Below are positions 1-8,734 of a DNA stretch of 21,102 nucleotides, in pieces. Below the pieces are notes generated by a model. The model made no database searches, was not told the DNA's origin, and saw nothing but the letters and a program-made list of their open reading frames with translations. Made by a program: the position numbers and the translations under genes. This stretch comes from a virus. The stretch spans positions 1-21,102 of IMG/VR virus record IMGVR_UViG_3300001097_000089. One strand, written 5' to 3'. Position 1 is the stretch's first letter. Each line of letters begins with the position of its first letter.

Positions 1-1
1 A

Positions 2-517
2 AGCGGTGTCGTGGCTTACAAGTACACCTCTCAAAACAATCCGGCTCTCATGCTCTTTACAGGTAAGTCAAACAAGCCACTCATCCACTGTCGCTTCTAC
101 TCAGAAGAAAGCCGTGAAAAGAAGATTCAAACAGTAGTCTCAAACATCGAGCATAGCGCCACGCGCAAGACTGAAAGGAAAGTCAAACAAACACAGCCAT
201 CATCACTCAAGGTAGGTAGCATCCTTTACACCTCATGGGGATATGACCAGACAAATATCGAGTTCTTCGAGGTTGTCAAGACTTCAGGTAAGCGTACAGT
301 TGAGTTGATGCGCCTACACGTTTCCGTTGATTATGGCACTTACGAGGACCAAGTCATGCCGATTCCAGGATCGTTTATCACTGACGGTTATCGCTCACAG
401 GAAAACGGCACTTACCGGGTCAAGGACGGTAACGTAGTCAGTTTCAACACTTATAAGAACGGTTACGAGTGGGACGGACGGCCTCAAGGACAAACACCAT
501 CAGGATATGGTCACTAA
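2..517 (+). CDS. Conserved phage hypothetical protein, probably 5'-truncated by the window edge
   Basis: The first in-window start is a GTG at 11 (168 residues), but the frame is open back to base 2 with no stop, so the real start may lie outside the window. The central part (VGSILYTSWGYDQTNIEFFE and the following beta-rich stretch) resembles, from memory, a small family of uncharacterised phage and mobile-element proteins with a 'SWGYDQTN' signature; no function is known to me. The N-terminal third is basic and polar, the C-terminus is Gly/Gln-rich. There is no membrane segment and no cysteine cluster. It lies on the plus strand, opposite to the virion genes, and is followed 44 bp later by another small plus-strand gene. 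This pair probably belongs to an early or accessory module continuing to the left. Confidence 0.7.
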   Translation, partial: SGVVAYKYTSQNNPALMLFTGKSNKPLIHCRFYSEESREKKIQTVVSNIEHSATRKTERKVKQTQPSSLKVGSILYTSWGYDQTNIEFFEVVKTSGKRTVELMRLHVSVDYGTYEDQVMPIPGSFITDGYRSQENGTYRVKDGNVVSFNTYKNGYEWDGRPQGQTPSGYGH

Positions 518-561
518 GAAAGACCTATCGGCAATTATCAGTCCCCTAAATAGATAACATT

Positions 562-756
562 ATGACCACCTACACCATCGGAGAGATCTACCGAAAAAAA
601 TTACTTAGGAATCGCAACGGAGAAGCCTACAAAGACAAAGCGACTGTATCAAAAGAGCTTAAAGGAAAGCCTTACACGACAAAGCAAACACCTCACGGTG
701 AATCTAAGCTTTTTTCTCAAGCTGTTCTGGACTCTTTGAATCAGCGCTGGAATTAA
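562..756 (+). CDS. Small basic hypothetical protein, possible DNA-binding
   Basis: The gene encodes 64 residues, rich in Lys and Arg and without cysteines. The N-terminal TIGEIYRKKLL followed by KATVSKELKG could form a helix-turn-helix of the excisionase/MerR-like kind. The tail (QAVLDSLNQRW) looks like a third helix, so a small DNA-binding regulator is possible but unproven. No Shine-Dalgarno sequence precedes the ATG. The 3' end (704-756) overlaps, on the opposite strand, a 44-codon minus-strand gene at 704-838, so the plus and minus transcripts converge and overlap here. Confidence 0.55.
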   Translation: MTTYTIGEIYRKKLLRNRNGEAYKDKATVSKELKGKPYTTKQTPHGESKLFSQAVLDSLNQRWN

Positions 757-838
757 GAGCCTCAACCAACTCTTCAGCATGGCCAACATTATCTTGTTTG
801 GCCTTTTCTAAAAGTTCTTTATTCAATATATCCGCCAT
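704..838 (-). CDS. Small 44-aa protein translationally coupled to the 894-aa gene
   Basis: An ATG at 838-836 lies inside the last codons of the upstream 894-aa gene (20-bp overlap). It opens a frame of 44 codons ending in TAG at 706-704. The product starts MADILNKELLEKAKQDNVGH and continues with AEELVEALNSSADS. It is charged, helical and soluble-looking, with codon use like its neighbours. The overlapping start fits the coupled arrangement used throughout this unit. Its 3' part is antisense to the end of the 64-aa plus-strand gene, so one of the two could be spurious, though the composition supports both. Function is unknown. Confidence 0.5.
   Translation of the reverse strand: MADILNKELLEKAKQDNVGHAEELVEALNSSADSKSPEQLEKKA
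781..807 (+). terminator. Weak candidate terminator of the plus-strand unit
   Basis: Starting 24 bases after the 64-aa gene, GGCCAA (781-786) can pair with TTGGCC (798-803), giving a 6-bp stem. It is followed by TTTTC on the plus strand. The U-tract is short, and the same DNA is coding on the minus strand in the 44-aa gene, so this is tentative. Confidence 0.3.
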
Positions 839-3503
839 ATTGTTCTTTAGTTATTTTACCTTCATCTAATAATCGTTTAGCAATAGCTTTAAACTTCTCA
901 GTGAGTTCTTCTTTTGAAGGATATTTAACTTTAGCATCCATGTACTTCCTGTCAACTTCAGCCGCCTTACCAGCGCCAAGTGAATTATCAATATAGTTAA
1001 CAGTCACTCCTAGATCTTGGAGCTTGCGTACGACATCAAAAGAGTCAATATGATTTGCAGCGACAACTTTAGCTGGTACAAGACGGCCCATTTCATCTGG
1101 GTTATCTATCATACGTTTTATGACTCCATTCTCAAAAGAATCAAAAGGATCACGATACACAAAGTCAATAATAACTCTCTTTTTTGCTTTGTGAGCTTCA
1201 AATATTTTTCCTATAGCAGAATCATAGCTAGATAAATTAGAGTCAACTATCGCGGCACTATTTTTCTGAATTTTAGATAGTCTGGGGATATCTTTAATAG
1301 CAGAAGTTTTACCAGTTCCACTACCGCCAGCCATGAAGCTTACTACTGGTTGAGGATTTTTTAGTGCTTCAGTGTAAGCTTTTTTGGATAAGTAAGAAGA
1401 AGGCTCTTGTACTGCCGCTGCGTTATGTCCTACATAACCAACGTCAGAGAAGAACGGTCTAAAGCTATCGGTATTAATAACCTTACCGTGTTTGACTTTA
1501 TAATCAGCCAGTAACTTTGCTTCATTTGCAGTAATCTTAGCAAACGCTGCTTTTTCAACCTTAGAATTAGCTGTAGATAGAGTGGTGTCATTTTTGAATT
1601 TAGGAACTTCTGCTTTCTTTCCCAAGTTTATCCCCACTTGCGACTTGACCGCTTTGGGTGTAGGATTTTCAGATATGACAGTTTTAATAGGAATAGTTGT
1701 CTTACTTTGGCTAGTTTTTCGACTACCCAAGATGTTTGACTGATTTGGTTTTTTACCAAGGTCCAACACCCCAGTTTTGGGGTTTTTTGGTAGCACCACA
1801 TCTTGTATCGCTGCCTTACCTACGGCCTTTGGAGCTGTAGCGTCTAGCATTGCTTGTGACGCTGACAGTCCTTTTTGGATATCACCGCCAAGCGCCCTGC
1901 TTAGTTGACCACCTTTAATCATGCTGCCAGCTTCAGCACCCATAATAGCTCCAATCGGTCCACCAGCTAAGCCTCCCACCATAGTGCCTATTGTTTGAGA
2001 GAAGTATTTACCTAGACGGCCACCAGATACTACTTTTTTATCCAACTTCTCGACAACGTCTTTAAGGGCTAATATCCTAGACAGCTCAGTGTTAAAGCCT
2101 TTTACATCCATTATGCTTGAATTTTTCTCAACTAGTTCTTTAAAGAATCTAGCTGCTTCTTTATCTATAATATCTGAAGACGGGTTAAGGTAATTATTCC
2201 TACTACCTAGCACAATCTTGGTATCGTGTATTGTTGACAGTGGCACGTTATCACCCAAAAACTGATTGAAAGAATCAAATTGTTTAGCGATTTCTCTTTG
2301 TAGCTCAGCTTTTTGAGACGGAATTAAGCGAGAGTCATCGACAAAAGTAACCGCGTCATTTACGAGCCTGTTTAAGTTTAGGGAACTTCCCTCTTCAGCC
2401 AAAGCTTTCCGCACCTGTCCCATGTACTCAGAAGCAAAATCATCAATATTAAGGAGAGCTTGAGTTGCATCAATTCTACCGTCTGGAGTCATAGCACCAT
2501 TAAGAAGGTTTGTTTCAGACAAAACCTTTTGAGCATCCACGCCACGCTTCTCAGCTTGTTTAAAAATATTATCAATCGGACCACTCTTTGAACGTAAATC
2601 CGCAAACGCTTTTTGTCTTTTAGAAATGGTCCTAGCCTCTCCGAACTTAATGTTTTTAGTTGTCGCTCCGGCTTCAGAGAGAACCGGAATACTCCCACCA
2701 ATCAATGTACCAAGTCCGGGGATAAGAGCTTCCATCCCGTCTCGATCTTCACCTCGTAAGCCCTGAGCGCCAAGACTTACATCTGAGGCGTAACCAATAC
2801 CAGCGCCTGTAGCAATATTGCCAACACCTCTAGCGCTAAATAGCCCACCAGCTTTTTGACCGGAGATAGCCCCTAACTCTGGTAGTCCTACACCTGTAGC
2901 TAAAGCCTTGACCGGACTACCTGTAAGTCCCGGAGCTAATTTACCAACGCCCATAGCAGCTGTCTTGGCTCGATTAAAAGTACCAGCGGTCAGTAAATCC
3001 AGTGCTGTACCACCAAGCTGACCAGCGACTTGCGTTTGAGTTGGTAGCTGCACTAAGTCGCGCGCTGTCTTAGTGGTCTTATTAAGCCGGGACTCACCGT
3101 CATTATATAGTTGTTTAAGTCTGCTTGAGTCAATACCCTTAGAGTCATTATCACGAATTTGCTTAAGTAAATTTGTTTGGGTATCAAAACCAGTAGTAAT
3201 TGAGTCCTGAAGGCCACGATCTGTCTTGCTACCCTGAAAAGCAATACCAGCTAGAGTCTTACCTAGTCCAATTTCTGACGGTATTAAGTTTTCACCAAGC
3301 TTTTGACGGAAACGAGTAAAGAAACTTTTACCAGCTTCTTTGTCTATCGGAACCTGATCTTCTTGAGCGTTAGACAGTCTTTTAGCGCTCGCCTGAGCTG
3401 GACTTTGAGGTACATTAAAAGTAGGACCAGCCGGAGCCGCTGGACTAGGTGTAAAATTAATTCCACCAGAACTATTTTGTTTTGGTTTAAAATCAATAGT
3501 CAT
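819..3503 (-). CDS. Large ejection/internal virion-type protein with C-terminal zeta-toxin-like P-loop kinase domain
   Basis: This 894-residue protein is the last large gene of the virion block. The N-terminal ~50 residues are Pro/Ala/Ser-rich and disordered. Residues 160-280 and especially 505-528 are glycine-zipper-like hydrophobic stretches (GTMVGGLAGGPIGAIMGAEA) that could insert in membranes, as expected of podoviral ejection proteins. Residues 590-660 form a polar linker. Residues ~719-894 hold a kinase-like domain: beta strand PVVSFMAGGS, Walker A GGSGTGKT (726-733), AIVDSN with Asp754 where zeta toxins have a substrate-binding Asp, strand RVIIDFVYRDP (~777-786), and IDNS (~838). Zeta-type kinases phosphorylate UDP-N-acetylglucosamine or nucleotides, and phage 'polyvalent' proteins are known to carry such domains; activity here is inferred. 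It starts at a TAA-T-ATG junction with the preceding gene and has no Shine-Dalgarno sequence. Confidence 0.8.
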   Translation of the reverse strand: MTIDFKPKQNSSGGINFTPSPAAPAGPTFNVPQSPAQASAKRLSNAQEDQVPIDKEAGKSFFTRFRQKLGENLIPSEIGLGKTLAGIAFQGSKTDRGLQDSITTGFDTQTNLLKQIRDNDSKGIDSSRLKQLYNDGESRLNKTTKTARDLVQLPTQTQVAGQLGGTALDLLTAGTFNRAKTAAMGVGKLAPGLTGSPVKALATGVGLPELGAISGQKAGGLFSARGVGNIATGAGIGYASDVSLGAQGLRGEDRDGMEALIPGLGTLIGGSIPVLSEAGATTKNIKFGEARTISKRQKAFADLRSKSGPIDNIFKQAEKRGVDAQKVLSETNLLNGAMTPDGRIDATQALLNIDDFASEYMGQVRKALAEEGSSLNLNRLVNDAVTFVDDSRLIPSQKAELQREIAKQFDSFNQFLGDNVPLSTIHDTKIVLGSRNNYLNPSSDIIDKEAARFFKELVEKNSSIMDVKGFNTELSRILALKDVVEKLDKKVVSGGRLGKYFSQTIGTMVGGLAGGPIGAIMGAEAGSMIKGGQLSRALGGDIQKGLSASQAMLDATAPKAVGKAAIQDVVLPKNPKTGVLDLGKKPNQSNILGSRKTSQSKTTIPIKTVISENPTPKAVKSQVGINLGKKAEVPKFKNDTTLSTANSKVEKAAFAKITANEAKLLADYKVKHGKVINTDSFRPFFSDVGYVGHNAAAVQEPSSYLSKKAYTEALKNPQPVVSFMAGGSGTGKTSAIKDIPRLSKIQKNSAAIVDSNLSSYDSAIGKIFEAHKAKKRVIIDFVYRDPFDSFENGVIKRMIDNPDEMGRLVPAKVVAANHIDSFDVVRKLQDLGVTVNYIDNSLGAGKAAEVDRKYMDAKVKYPSKEELTEKFKAIAKRLLDEGKITKEQYGGYIE

Positions 3504-3504
3504 A

Positions 3505-5283
3505 TTATTGTTGTCTGAACCCTTGCGCTAAGGCTTCTTGTAACTGTGAAGCCGGGATAGTGCCAACTTGCCCGTCTGGAGAAATGACGTTTACCTCTCC
3601 GCCACCGCCACCCACTTCTGGATTAGTGATACTTCGAGACACTTCAACTCGACTAGTTAAGGCTTGCAGCTCTTCTGGTGTAGCATCTGGGAACTCAGCT
3701 TTGTATTGCGCTGGAGTAGTGTTGACACTATTGATCGCTCGGATTCTAGCAAAGCTTTTCTTAATCTTCTCTAGGGTAGTATTTAGCTGAGCTGTAGACT
3801 GACTTGCATCAAAACTACCTTGTGTAGCGGCCAAAAGTTTCAATTCTCGTTCAGTAATTTGACCCAAAGCCCCTCCAGTTGGTGAAGCTGCTCGCATTTG
3901 CGCCAAGGCATCAAATCCAACTAAAGCGTCCAGTGTATCTATTTTTGTTTGGATATCTCTAGCTTCTGTACCCGGTACATTTTGCATTAGCCATCTTCGT
4001 ACTGAGTCAGCTCCTGATCCAATACCGGCAATTTTGCCAAAAATATCATCAATCGTGTCGATAGCTGTGTTAGATGAGTTAACCGCTTGAGTATTAGCAC
4101 CTGTAACTGTTGGATCAGCGTTAGCCATAGCAGTTGCGACTTCGTTACGCATGTTATTCGGTACGTTACTTATCTTAGCCTTACCAGCGGTAATTAAGTC
4201 GGCCCAGTCTTGAGCTGGCTTAGATACAGTTCCACCACCACCACCTGAGCCACCACTACCAGAAGCTGCTTGCGATGGAGTCAAACCTTTATTAATAGTA
4301 ATTAACTTACTGACATCACCGTCCCAGTCATCAGGGATAGCTAGAATACGATTACCAGCATCAATAGTCTTGGTGTAGCCAGTTGGTATACCAAGGTCAA
4401 CCGTTTCAATACGGATTTTATTATCAATAGGGTTTTGCCAAGCGATCACGTATTTACCATTTTCAATACGCTTATCCAAAATAGTCTCTTTTGGACGGTT
4501 AAGTGTAAACTGAGCTTTTAGTAAAGCTTCACCGCCAACTTTTTCAGCTAAGTAAGCGTAGCCCTCTGGGTCCTGAGCTTTATAAGCGTCTGCATCAACA
4601 CCAGTCGCTGATAGAGTGGCGATATTAGAAACTGTCTCTTCAAGGTCAGCCCGTTCTTGAGCCATTCTTGTGTCAGCATCTTCCGTAAATGCCTTACGGT
4701 CAAACGTAGCTCTATTCAAAGCTTTAGCACTGACGTTCCCTAGGATGTTAGCTACTCTAGCCGCTGACTCAGCTCGCACTAAGTCATCTTCTTTTTGATT
4801 GACCTTGCTAGTCTTTTCAGTAGTGACATTCGCTTCAGTACTACCACCTAAACCAGTTAGAGAATTGACTGAGGCTGTCTCACGTAGTCGCTCATCTTGT
4901 CTCGGCTGGAGAGCTGCTAGTTGCTCTGAGGCGTATTGATTTAGAGCGTTTATTTCTGTTTGTGCGTTTCTGGTTTCATCAGCTAGTGCGGTTTTAAAGA
5001 AATCTGGTGTTACGCTAGATGATTCACGAATAGGCCGCTGAATTCCAGTAGACGGGTTATTATTCTTATCTTGACCACCGCGGTTATTTCTAGGCGCTGG
5101 TGTAGGCGCTGGACTATTAGCAATAGACATATCCTTCAAACTGTCAAAGCCTGAAGTGTTAGGCGCTGGTGTAGGCGCTGGTGTATTTCTACCAAAGCGG
5201 ATATTTTGCGCTGCCTCTTCACTAGCCACTTGACTAGGTGTAAGACCTACTGAGCCGTATTTTGTTCTTGGTGTTGGTGGCAT
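3505..5283 (-). CDS. Internal virion / ejection-type structural protein
   Basis: This 592-residue protein has a disordered N-terminus with two PAPTPAP segments (35-41 and 58-64) and a Glu/Arg/Ala-rich helical region at about 100-230. A Gly/Ser linker follows near 345-355. A helical region includes ALVGFDALAQMRAASPTGGA (~453-472) and GQITERELKLLAATQGS. I know this last motif from phage structural and internal proteins of tailed phages. A Gly spacer precedes a short C-terminal module (VISPDGQVGTIPASQLQEAL, ~567-586) that also recurs at phage protein C-termini. Lying between the tail protein and the large kinase-bearing protein, it is most likely an ejectosome component; no lytic transglycosylase motif is visible. 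It starts one base after the preceding stop (TAA-C-ATG). Confidence 0.7.
   Translation of the reverse strand: MPPTPRTKYGSVGLTPSQVASEEAAQNIRFGRNTPAPTPAPNTSGFDSLKDMSIANSPAPTPAPRNNRGGQDKNNNPSTGIQRPIRESSSVTPDFFKTALADETRNAQTEINALNQYASEQLAALQPRQDERLRETASVNSLTGLGGSTEANVTTEKTSKVNQKEDDLVRAESAARVANILGNVSAKALNRATFDRKAFTEDADTRMAQERADLEETVSNIATLSATGVDADAYKAQDPEGYAYLAEKVGGEALLKAQFTLNRPKETILDKRIENGKYVIAWQNPIDNKIRIETVDLGIPTGYTKTIDAGNRILAIPDDWDGDVSKLITINKGLTPSQAASGSGGSGGGGGTVSKPAQDWADLITAGKAKISNVPNNMRNEVATAMANADPTVTGANTQAVNSSNTAIDTIDDIFGKIAGIGSGADSVRRWLMQNVPGTEARDIQTKIDTLDALVGFDALAQMRAASPTGGALGQITERELKLLAATQGSFDASQSTAQLNTTLEKIKKSFARIRAINSVNTTPAQYKAEFPDATPEELQALTSRVEVSRSITNPEVGGGGGEVNVISPDGQVGTIPASQLQEALAQGFRQQ
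5091..5181. repeat. Two perfect 22-bp direct repeats encoding PAPTPAP
   Basis: The same 22 bases occur at 5091-5112 and 5160-5181, with starts 69 bp apart. Each copy itself contains two TAGGCGCTGG units. They encode the two proline-alanine stretches in the N-terminus of the 592-aa protein and probably act as flexible spacers. Confidence 0.85.
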
Positions 5284-5284
5284 G

Positions 5285-6808
5285 TTAGTAGTATTCAGTT
5301 ACGATTATGCTGCCAGCCAGTCCAGTGCCTCCAGTTGAAAAGTCACCAAAAGAGGTATCTCCTTGTCCTCCCATACCAATAACACCCAAAACTGACCGAC
5401 CTCCAATTCCTCTACCAATATTTGGTCCTCCATTACGTGACCCCTCTTCGCCAATTGCTCCGCTTGACTTAATGTCTCCCAGTGTAGGAGTAGCTCCACC
5501 TACTCCCGCTGATAAACCACTACCTGCTAGTCCTCCAGCACAAGATGTTAGCGAACCAAAAGATGAGACACCTCCGGCCACTCCGTTGTTGTTGAGGCTG
5601 TTAGTATTTGTTTCCCCTGTTCCACCTACTCCTACAGTAACTGTTTCAGTGGCTGCTAGTGCCGAAGCTAAGATAAGTCGTTTTGAGTAAGCCCCGCTAC
5701 CACCACCTCCTCCAGAAGTATCGTTAGTTGTGTCATTGGATGCGCCTCCTCCACCACCACCAGCTACTGTTTCCACTACAATATATTTAAGTCCAGGGTC
5801 TTTTGTCCAAGTGCCTGATGATGTAAAGGTGACTACCTCCATTGAGTAAGCTCCAACTACAGCCCCCGTAAACGTAGTCGTACCAGAAAAAGTATTAGCC
5901 CCAGAGAAAGTGTTGTTAAAAACAGTTCGGTCAAGAATTGGATTGAAATACAACACACTGGCCGTTTCAGCCCTACCTAGAAGAATACCGTTGTTGGTAA
6001 CACCTAAAGCCCCAGCTGTAGTTGAGGCGTAGTAGTCAGCTCCAAGTGTAAGCCCGGTATTGACAGTATTCCGGCCCATTATCAAGATACCTCCAGTAAT
6101 GAGGTTATTGTCAGTCCCCGGGCCTTGAGCTATTCCCAGCGGTACGTTGATTGCATTACTAGTACTAGCCCTGCGCCACTCTTGCTCAGCCGCGTTAAAG
6201 AAAAGTAAGTTTCCAGCGACTACTGTTTCACCAGCTTCACCAGTCACAATCAGTTTATCAAAAGCTAAAGTACTCGTACCCGTGATAGCACTCAGCACAT
6301 ACCCCACATCCGCTAGTTGGTCAACTCCACTAGGTACTACTCCCGAAGCATAACTGAGAACATTCTCGAAAGTAGCGCTTCCACTATTTTGTGATTTGAG
6401 ACGTTGAATTAGTGGAAAGTTAGTAATTTTTACACTCGCGCCGCGTCTGTGGGAAAATTTCAAAGCGTTTACTTCAGTAGTTCCGTCTGATGGACTTAGA
6501 CCTCTAGTCACTCCGGTTACACTAGTGCCTGACACAGTACCGCAAACGAACTCAGCTTGTGCCGAACCTTCATCAATGGTGAAGCAGTTAAATAATGAGA
6601 GAGTTCCACCACCACGGACTGAGTTAGAAGTCAGAGTAAAGCTGTTGGCTGAAGCAGTTATTGGCGCGGCTAGTGATGTTTCAAACAAAGCGACAGCGTC
6701 TGGTAAAGGTACACCCACCGCTGGAGACTCAGTGACATTAGTGTATGAAAAGAAAGCTGAAACAGCTATTACTACTCCTGCCAGTCCAGCCATAAGTTTA
6801 TTTATCAT
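5285..6808 (-). CDS. Tail fibre / receptor-binding-like protein with N-terminal hydrophobic segment and glycine-rich C-terminus
   Basis: This 507-residue protein begins with a positively charged start and a hydrophobic segment (residues ~5-22, MAGLAGVVIAVSAFF), resembling a signal peptide or membrane anchor. Residues ~42-130 (FETSLAAPI... to HRRGASVKITN) form a beta-rich module that, from memory, recurs in Patescibacteria genomes and their phages. Residues 295-315 contain NTFSGANTFSGTTTF repeats typical of fibre shafts. From about 325 the sequence follows the 'VVTFTSSGTWTKDPGLKYIVV' pattern and then polyglycine loops to the C-terminus. This is the glycine-rich, receptor-recognising type of phage adhesin. 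The likely role is host-surface recognition on the virion. It opens a transcription unit behind a conserved leaderless-type promoter; the following gene starts one base after its stop. Confidence 0.75.
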   Translation of the reverse strand: MINKLMAGLAGVVIAVSAFFSYTNVTESPAVGVPLPDAVALFETSLAAPITASANSFTLTSNSVRGGGTLSLFNCFTIDEGSAQAEFVCGTVSGTSVTGVTRGLSPSDGTTEVNALKFSHRRGASVKITNFPLIQRLKSQNSGSATFENVLSYASGVVPSGVDQLADVGYVLSAITGTSTLAFDKLIVTGEAGETVVAGNLLFFNAAEQEWRRASTSNAINVPLGIAQGPGTDNNLITGGILIMGRNTVNTGLTLGADYYASTTAGALGVTNNGILLGRAETASVLYFNPILDRTVFNNTFSGANTFSGTTTFTGAVVGAYSMEVVTFTSSGTWTKDPGLKYIVVETVAGGGGGGASNDTTNDTSGGGGGSGAYSKRLILASALAATETVTVGVGGTGETNTNSLNNNGVAGGVSSFGSLTSCAGGLAGSGLSAGVGGATPTLGDIKSSGAIGEEGSRNGGPNIGRGIGGRSVLGVIGMGGQGDTSFGDFSTGGTGLAGSIIVTEYY

Positions 6809-6843
6809 ACATTTACTTTAACAATAATAGTTTTTTTGTGGAA
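6809..6843 (-). promoter_or_regulatory. Late promoter, leaderless type, for the tail/ejection unit
   Basis: On the minus strand TTCCACA (6843-6837) is followed after 16 bases by TAAAGT (6820-6815), then six bases, then ATG. The same arrangement precedes the portal, 84-aa and 288-aa genes. Aligned without gaps, this element and that of the 84-aa gene share most positions over 39 bases. There is no Shine-Dalgarno sequence. Confidence 0.65.
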
Positions 6844-6846
6844 TTA

Positions 6847-8733
6847 TTAGCGAGTTCTTGTTGGTAGATTTTTCCGGCCTTTGTCTCTAATGTCTTTGAA
6901 AGTGATTGAGTTTATCGAAGCGTAACCAACTCCTTTAGCTACAGCTCTTACTCTGATATGAGTAAAACGGTCCGTATTTAGCTTAAAGTCTACCTCATAA
7001 GGTGAAGCTGAAGAGTCACCACCACCACCAACTACTGTGCTACCGATAGTAGGCGCTCCGATAGAAACATCAATCCCTGAGTCAACATAATCAGCATTAC
7101 CCTCGATAGTAAAGACGTTTACAAAAGCCCTGCCATTAGTTGATATTTCAATACCAATAGATTGCTCAGTCTGAATCAGCCCATCAAGTACCATTCTCCG
7201 ACATGTCTTTAAGTTCTCAGTATCTAAGTCCAGGTCACTAGTAGTCCAGTAGTTCTCGATAACATCGCCATCCTCATCAAAGCCTGAGAATAGAATATAG
7301 GCGTTGTTAGATATTGAGTCTCCAGCAATCAGTAGACCGTTGTATTCAACCAAGCAAGAGACGTAGTAATTCAACTTATCCCAAGTCTGAGATACTGTGT
7401 TGAAAATAAAAGTGACTGAGTTGAAAGTATCAATAATACCTAGCGTCTTTTTCTGGACCGCAAATATCTCATAATCACCCCAGCGATAAGCCACACACTT
7501 ACCATGTCCGTATGGTGAGAGGTCCAAAGCGTCTGAAAACGACAGTGGCTCAATAGTATTGATATCAGTACCCTGCAACACTTTCATCTTGCGGTACTTG
7601 GGCTCATTAGGGTTAGCCAAGTCAGCCATGATGATACCGTCTGGAGTCTGGTGTGCTGCCCTTGAATTAGGAATACCAACATTACGATACTCTAAGTTGG
7701 TACTTTGAGTATCGTCAAGCGTAGACTGAAACTGCCAAGTCTTTGATCGGTGGAAACAATAATTAGTGGTACTGATATTGAAAATCGCCATCAAGTTACC
7801 GCCACCGTTATCTTGTCTGAAAGACTTACCTTGACCATTAAGCCCACCAGTGAAGTCTAATATCCCTGTAGTAGTAGCTGTCTCATGGTAGTAGCTGGCG
7901 GTAATATTTTGAAGATTTGTCACAGCGGCTGCGAAAGTAACTGAGATAGCTCCGGTAGCGTAGTTGATAGTTCCAGTACCACCAGCGCTCCCCTCTAAGT
8001 TACCATTACGATCATCTATAAAACTCTCAGTGCCATCGGTCACGGCGACATACATTAAAGTCTTACCGGCTCCGACTACGTTTAGAGTGTCCGTAAATGT
8101 AACCAAAGCACCGTTCCCAACACCTACAACCTCCCCTGTAACCTGTGTGAAGTCGCTCAGCTGGTCTTTGTCGATATATGATAGATATAGACCTGTTTCG
8201 TCATTATTCCCCGCTACAGTACCATTTCGCTGACCTGCGAAGCTTCTATTCTTTCCGATATGGAAAGCTCCCCAGCGATAGTTGTTGACCACCTGGTCCA
8301 CCGCGCTTCCAGGATTAGCCACTGGTATTTTGTAAACACTAGAGTTAGCTGAGCCGATATATATAAAACTTCCGGCCAGTGCTTGATAGGCTCGCATCCA
8401 GACTTGATCGTTGGCGGCAGCGGCTGGTAATAAATTGTTTCCAACCTCTATATTGTCATCCGTAGCGACATTATAATACTTAACCTTGCGCCCGTGAGAA
8501 AACCAGAGTCGTTCAACCCCGTCATAACCGACACCAACACCAAGTCCCGTGACTTCACCAGCTCCGACAACTTCAGTAGCCCCTAAGCGGGTATAACCAC
8601 GCCTTAGTTCAATAGAGTCTCGGAACTTACTAGTTACCCAGTTCAAAGAGTCCGGGCTTGTACCAGGCTTAAGTGTTTTCTTATCGCGTATGGCTGTATT
8701 TAGTCCAAAAAATTGATCTATTTTATAGTCCAT
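6847..8733 (-). CDS. Tail nozzle / stabilisation-type protein, beta-propeller-like
   Basis: This 628-residue protein starts MDYKIDQFFGLNTAIRDKKT and soon contains SPDSLNWVTSKFRDSIELRR followed by GYTRLG. That opening ('...SPDslN...lrrGytrl') is the common signature of podoviral nozzle/tail-needle-platform proteins. The body is almost all beta, with repeated aromatic/Gly strands (LWFSHGRKVKYYNV, SFIYIGSANSSVYKIP) consistent with propeller blades. The C-terminus is basic (KGRKNLPTRTR). It follows the adaptor gene with a one-base gap (TAA-T-ATG), as expected for adaptor and nozzle made together. It likely forms the hexameric tail tube tip below the adaptor ring. Confidence 0.7.
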   Translation of the reverse strand: MDYKIDQFFGLNTAIRDKKTLKPGTSPDSLNWVTSKFRDSIELRRGYTRLGATEVVGAGEVTGLGVGVGYDGVERLWFSHGRKVKYYNVATDDNIEVGNNLLPAAAANDQVWMRAYQALAGSFIYIGSANSSVYKIPVANPGSAVDQVVNNYRWGAFHIGKNRSFAGQRNGTVAGNNDETGLYLSYIDKDQLSDFTQVTGEVVGVGNGALVTFTDTLNVVGAGKTLMYVAVTDGTESFIDDRNGNLEGSAGGTGTINYATGAISVTFAAAVTNLQNITASYYHETATTTGILDFTGGLNGQGKSFRQDNGGGNLMAIFNISTTNYCFHRSKTWQFQSTLDDTQSTNLEYRNVGIPNSRAAHQTPDGIIMADLANPNEPKYRKMKVLQGTDINTIEPLSFSDALDLSPYGHGKCVAYRWGDYEIFAVQKKTLGIIDTFNSVTFIFNTVSQTWDKLNYYVSCLVEYNGLLIAGDSISNNAYILFSGFDEDGDVIENYWTTSDLDLDTENLKTCRRMVLDGLIQTEQSIGIEISTNGRAFVNVFTIEGNADYVDSGIDVSIGAPTIGSTVVGGGGDSSASPYEVDFKLNTDRFTHIRVRAVAKGVGYASINSITFKDIRDKGRKNLPTRTR

Positions 8734-8734
8734 A

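Noticed and set aside
5307-5690. A 127-codon proline-rich frame on the plus strand
   Set aside because: It is the antisense of the glycine-rich tail domain (Gly codons read as Pro), a usual shadow of such sequence.
8214-8444. Short minus-strand frames inside the nozzle gene, and similar nested frames inside other long genes
   Set aside because: They lie wholly within well-supported genes in another frame and show no family-like composition.
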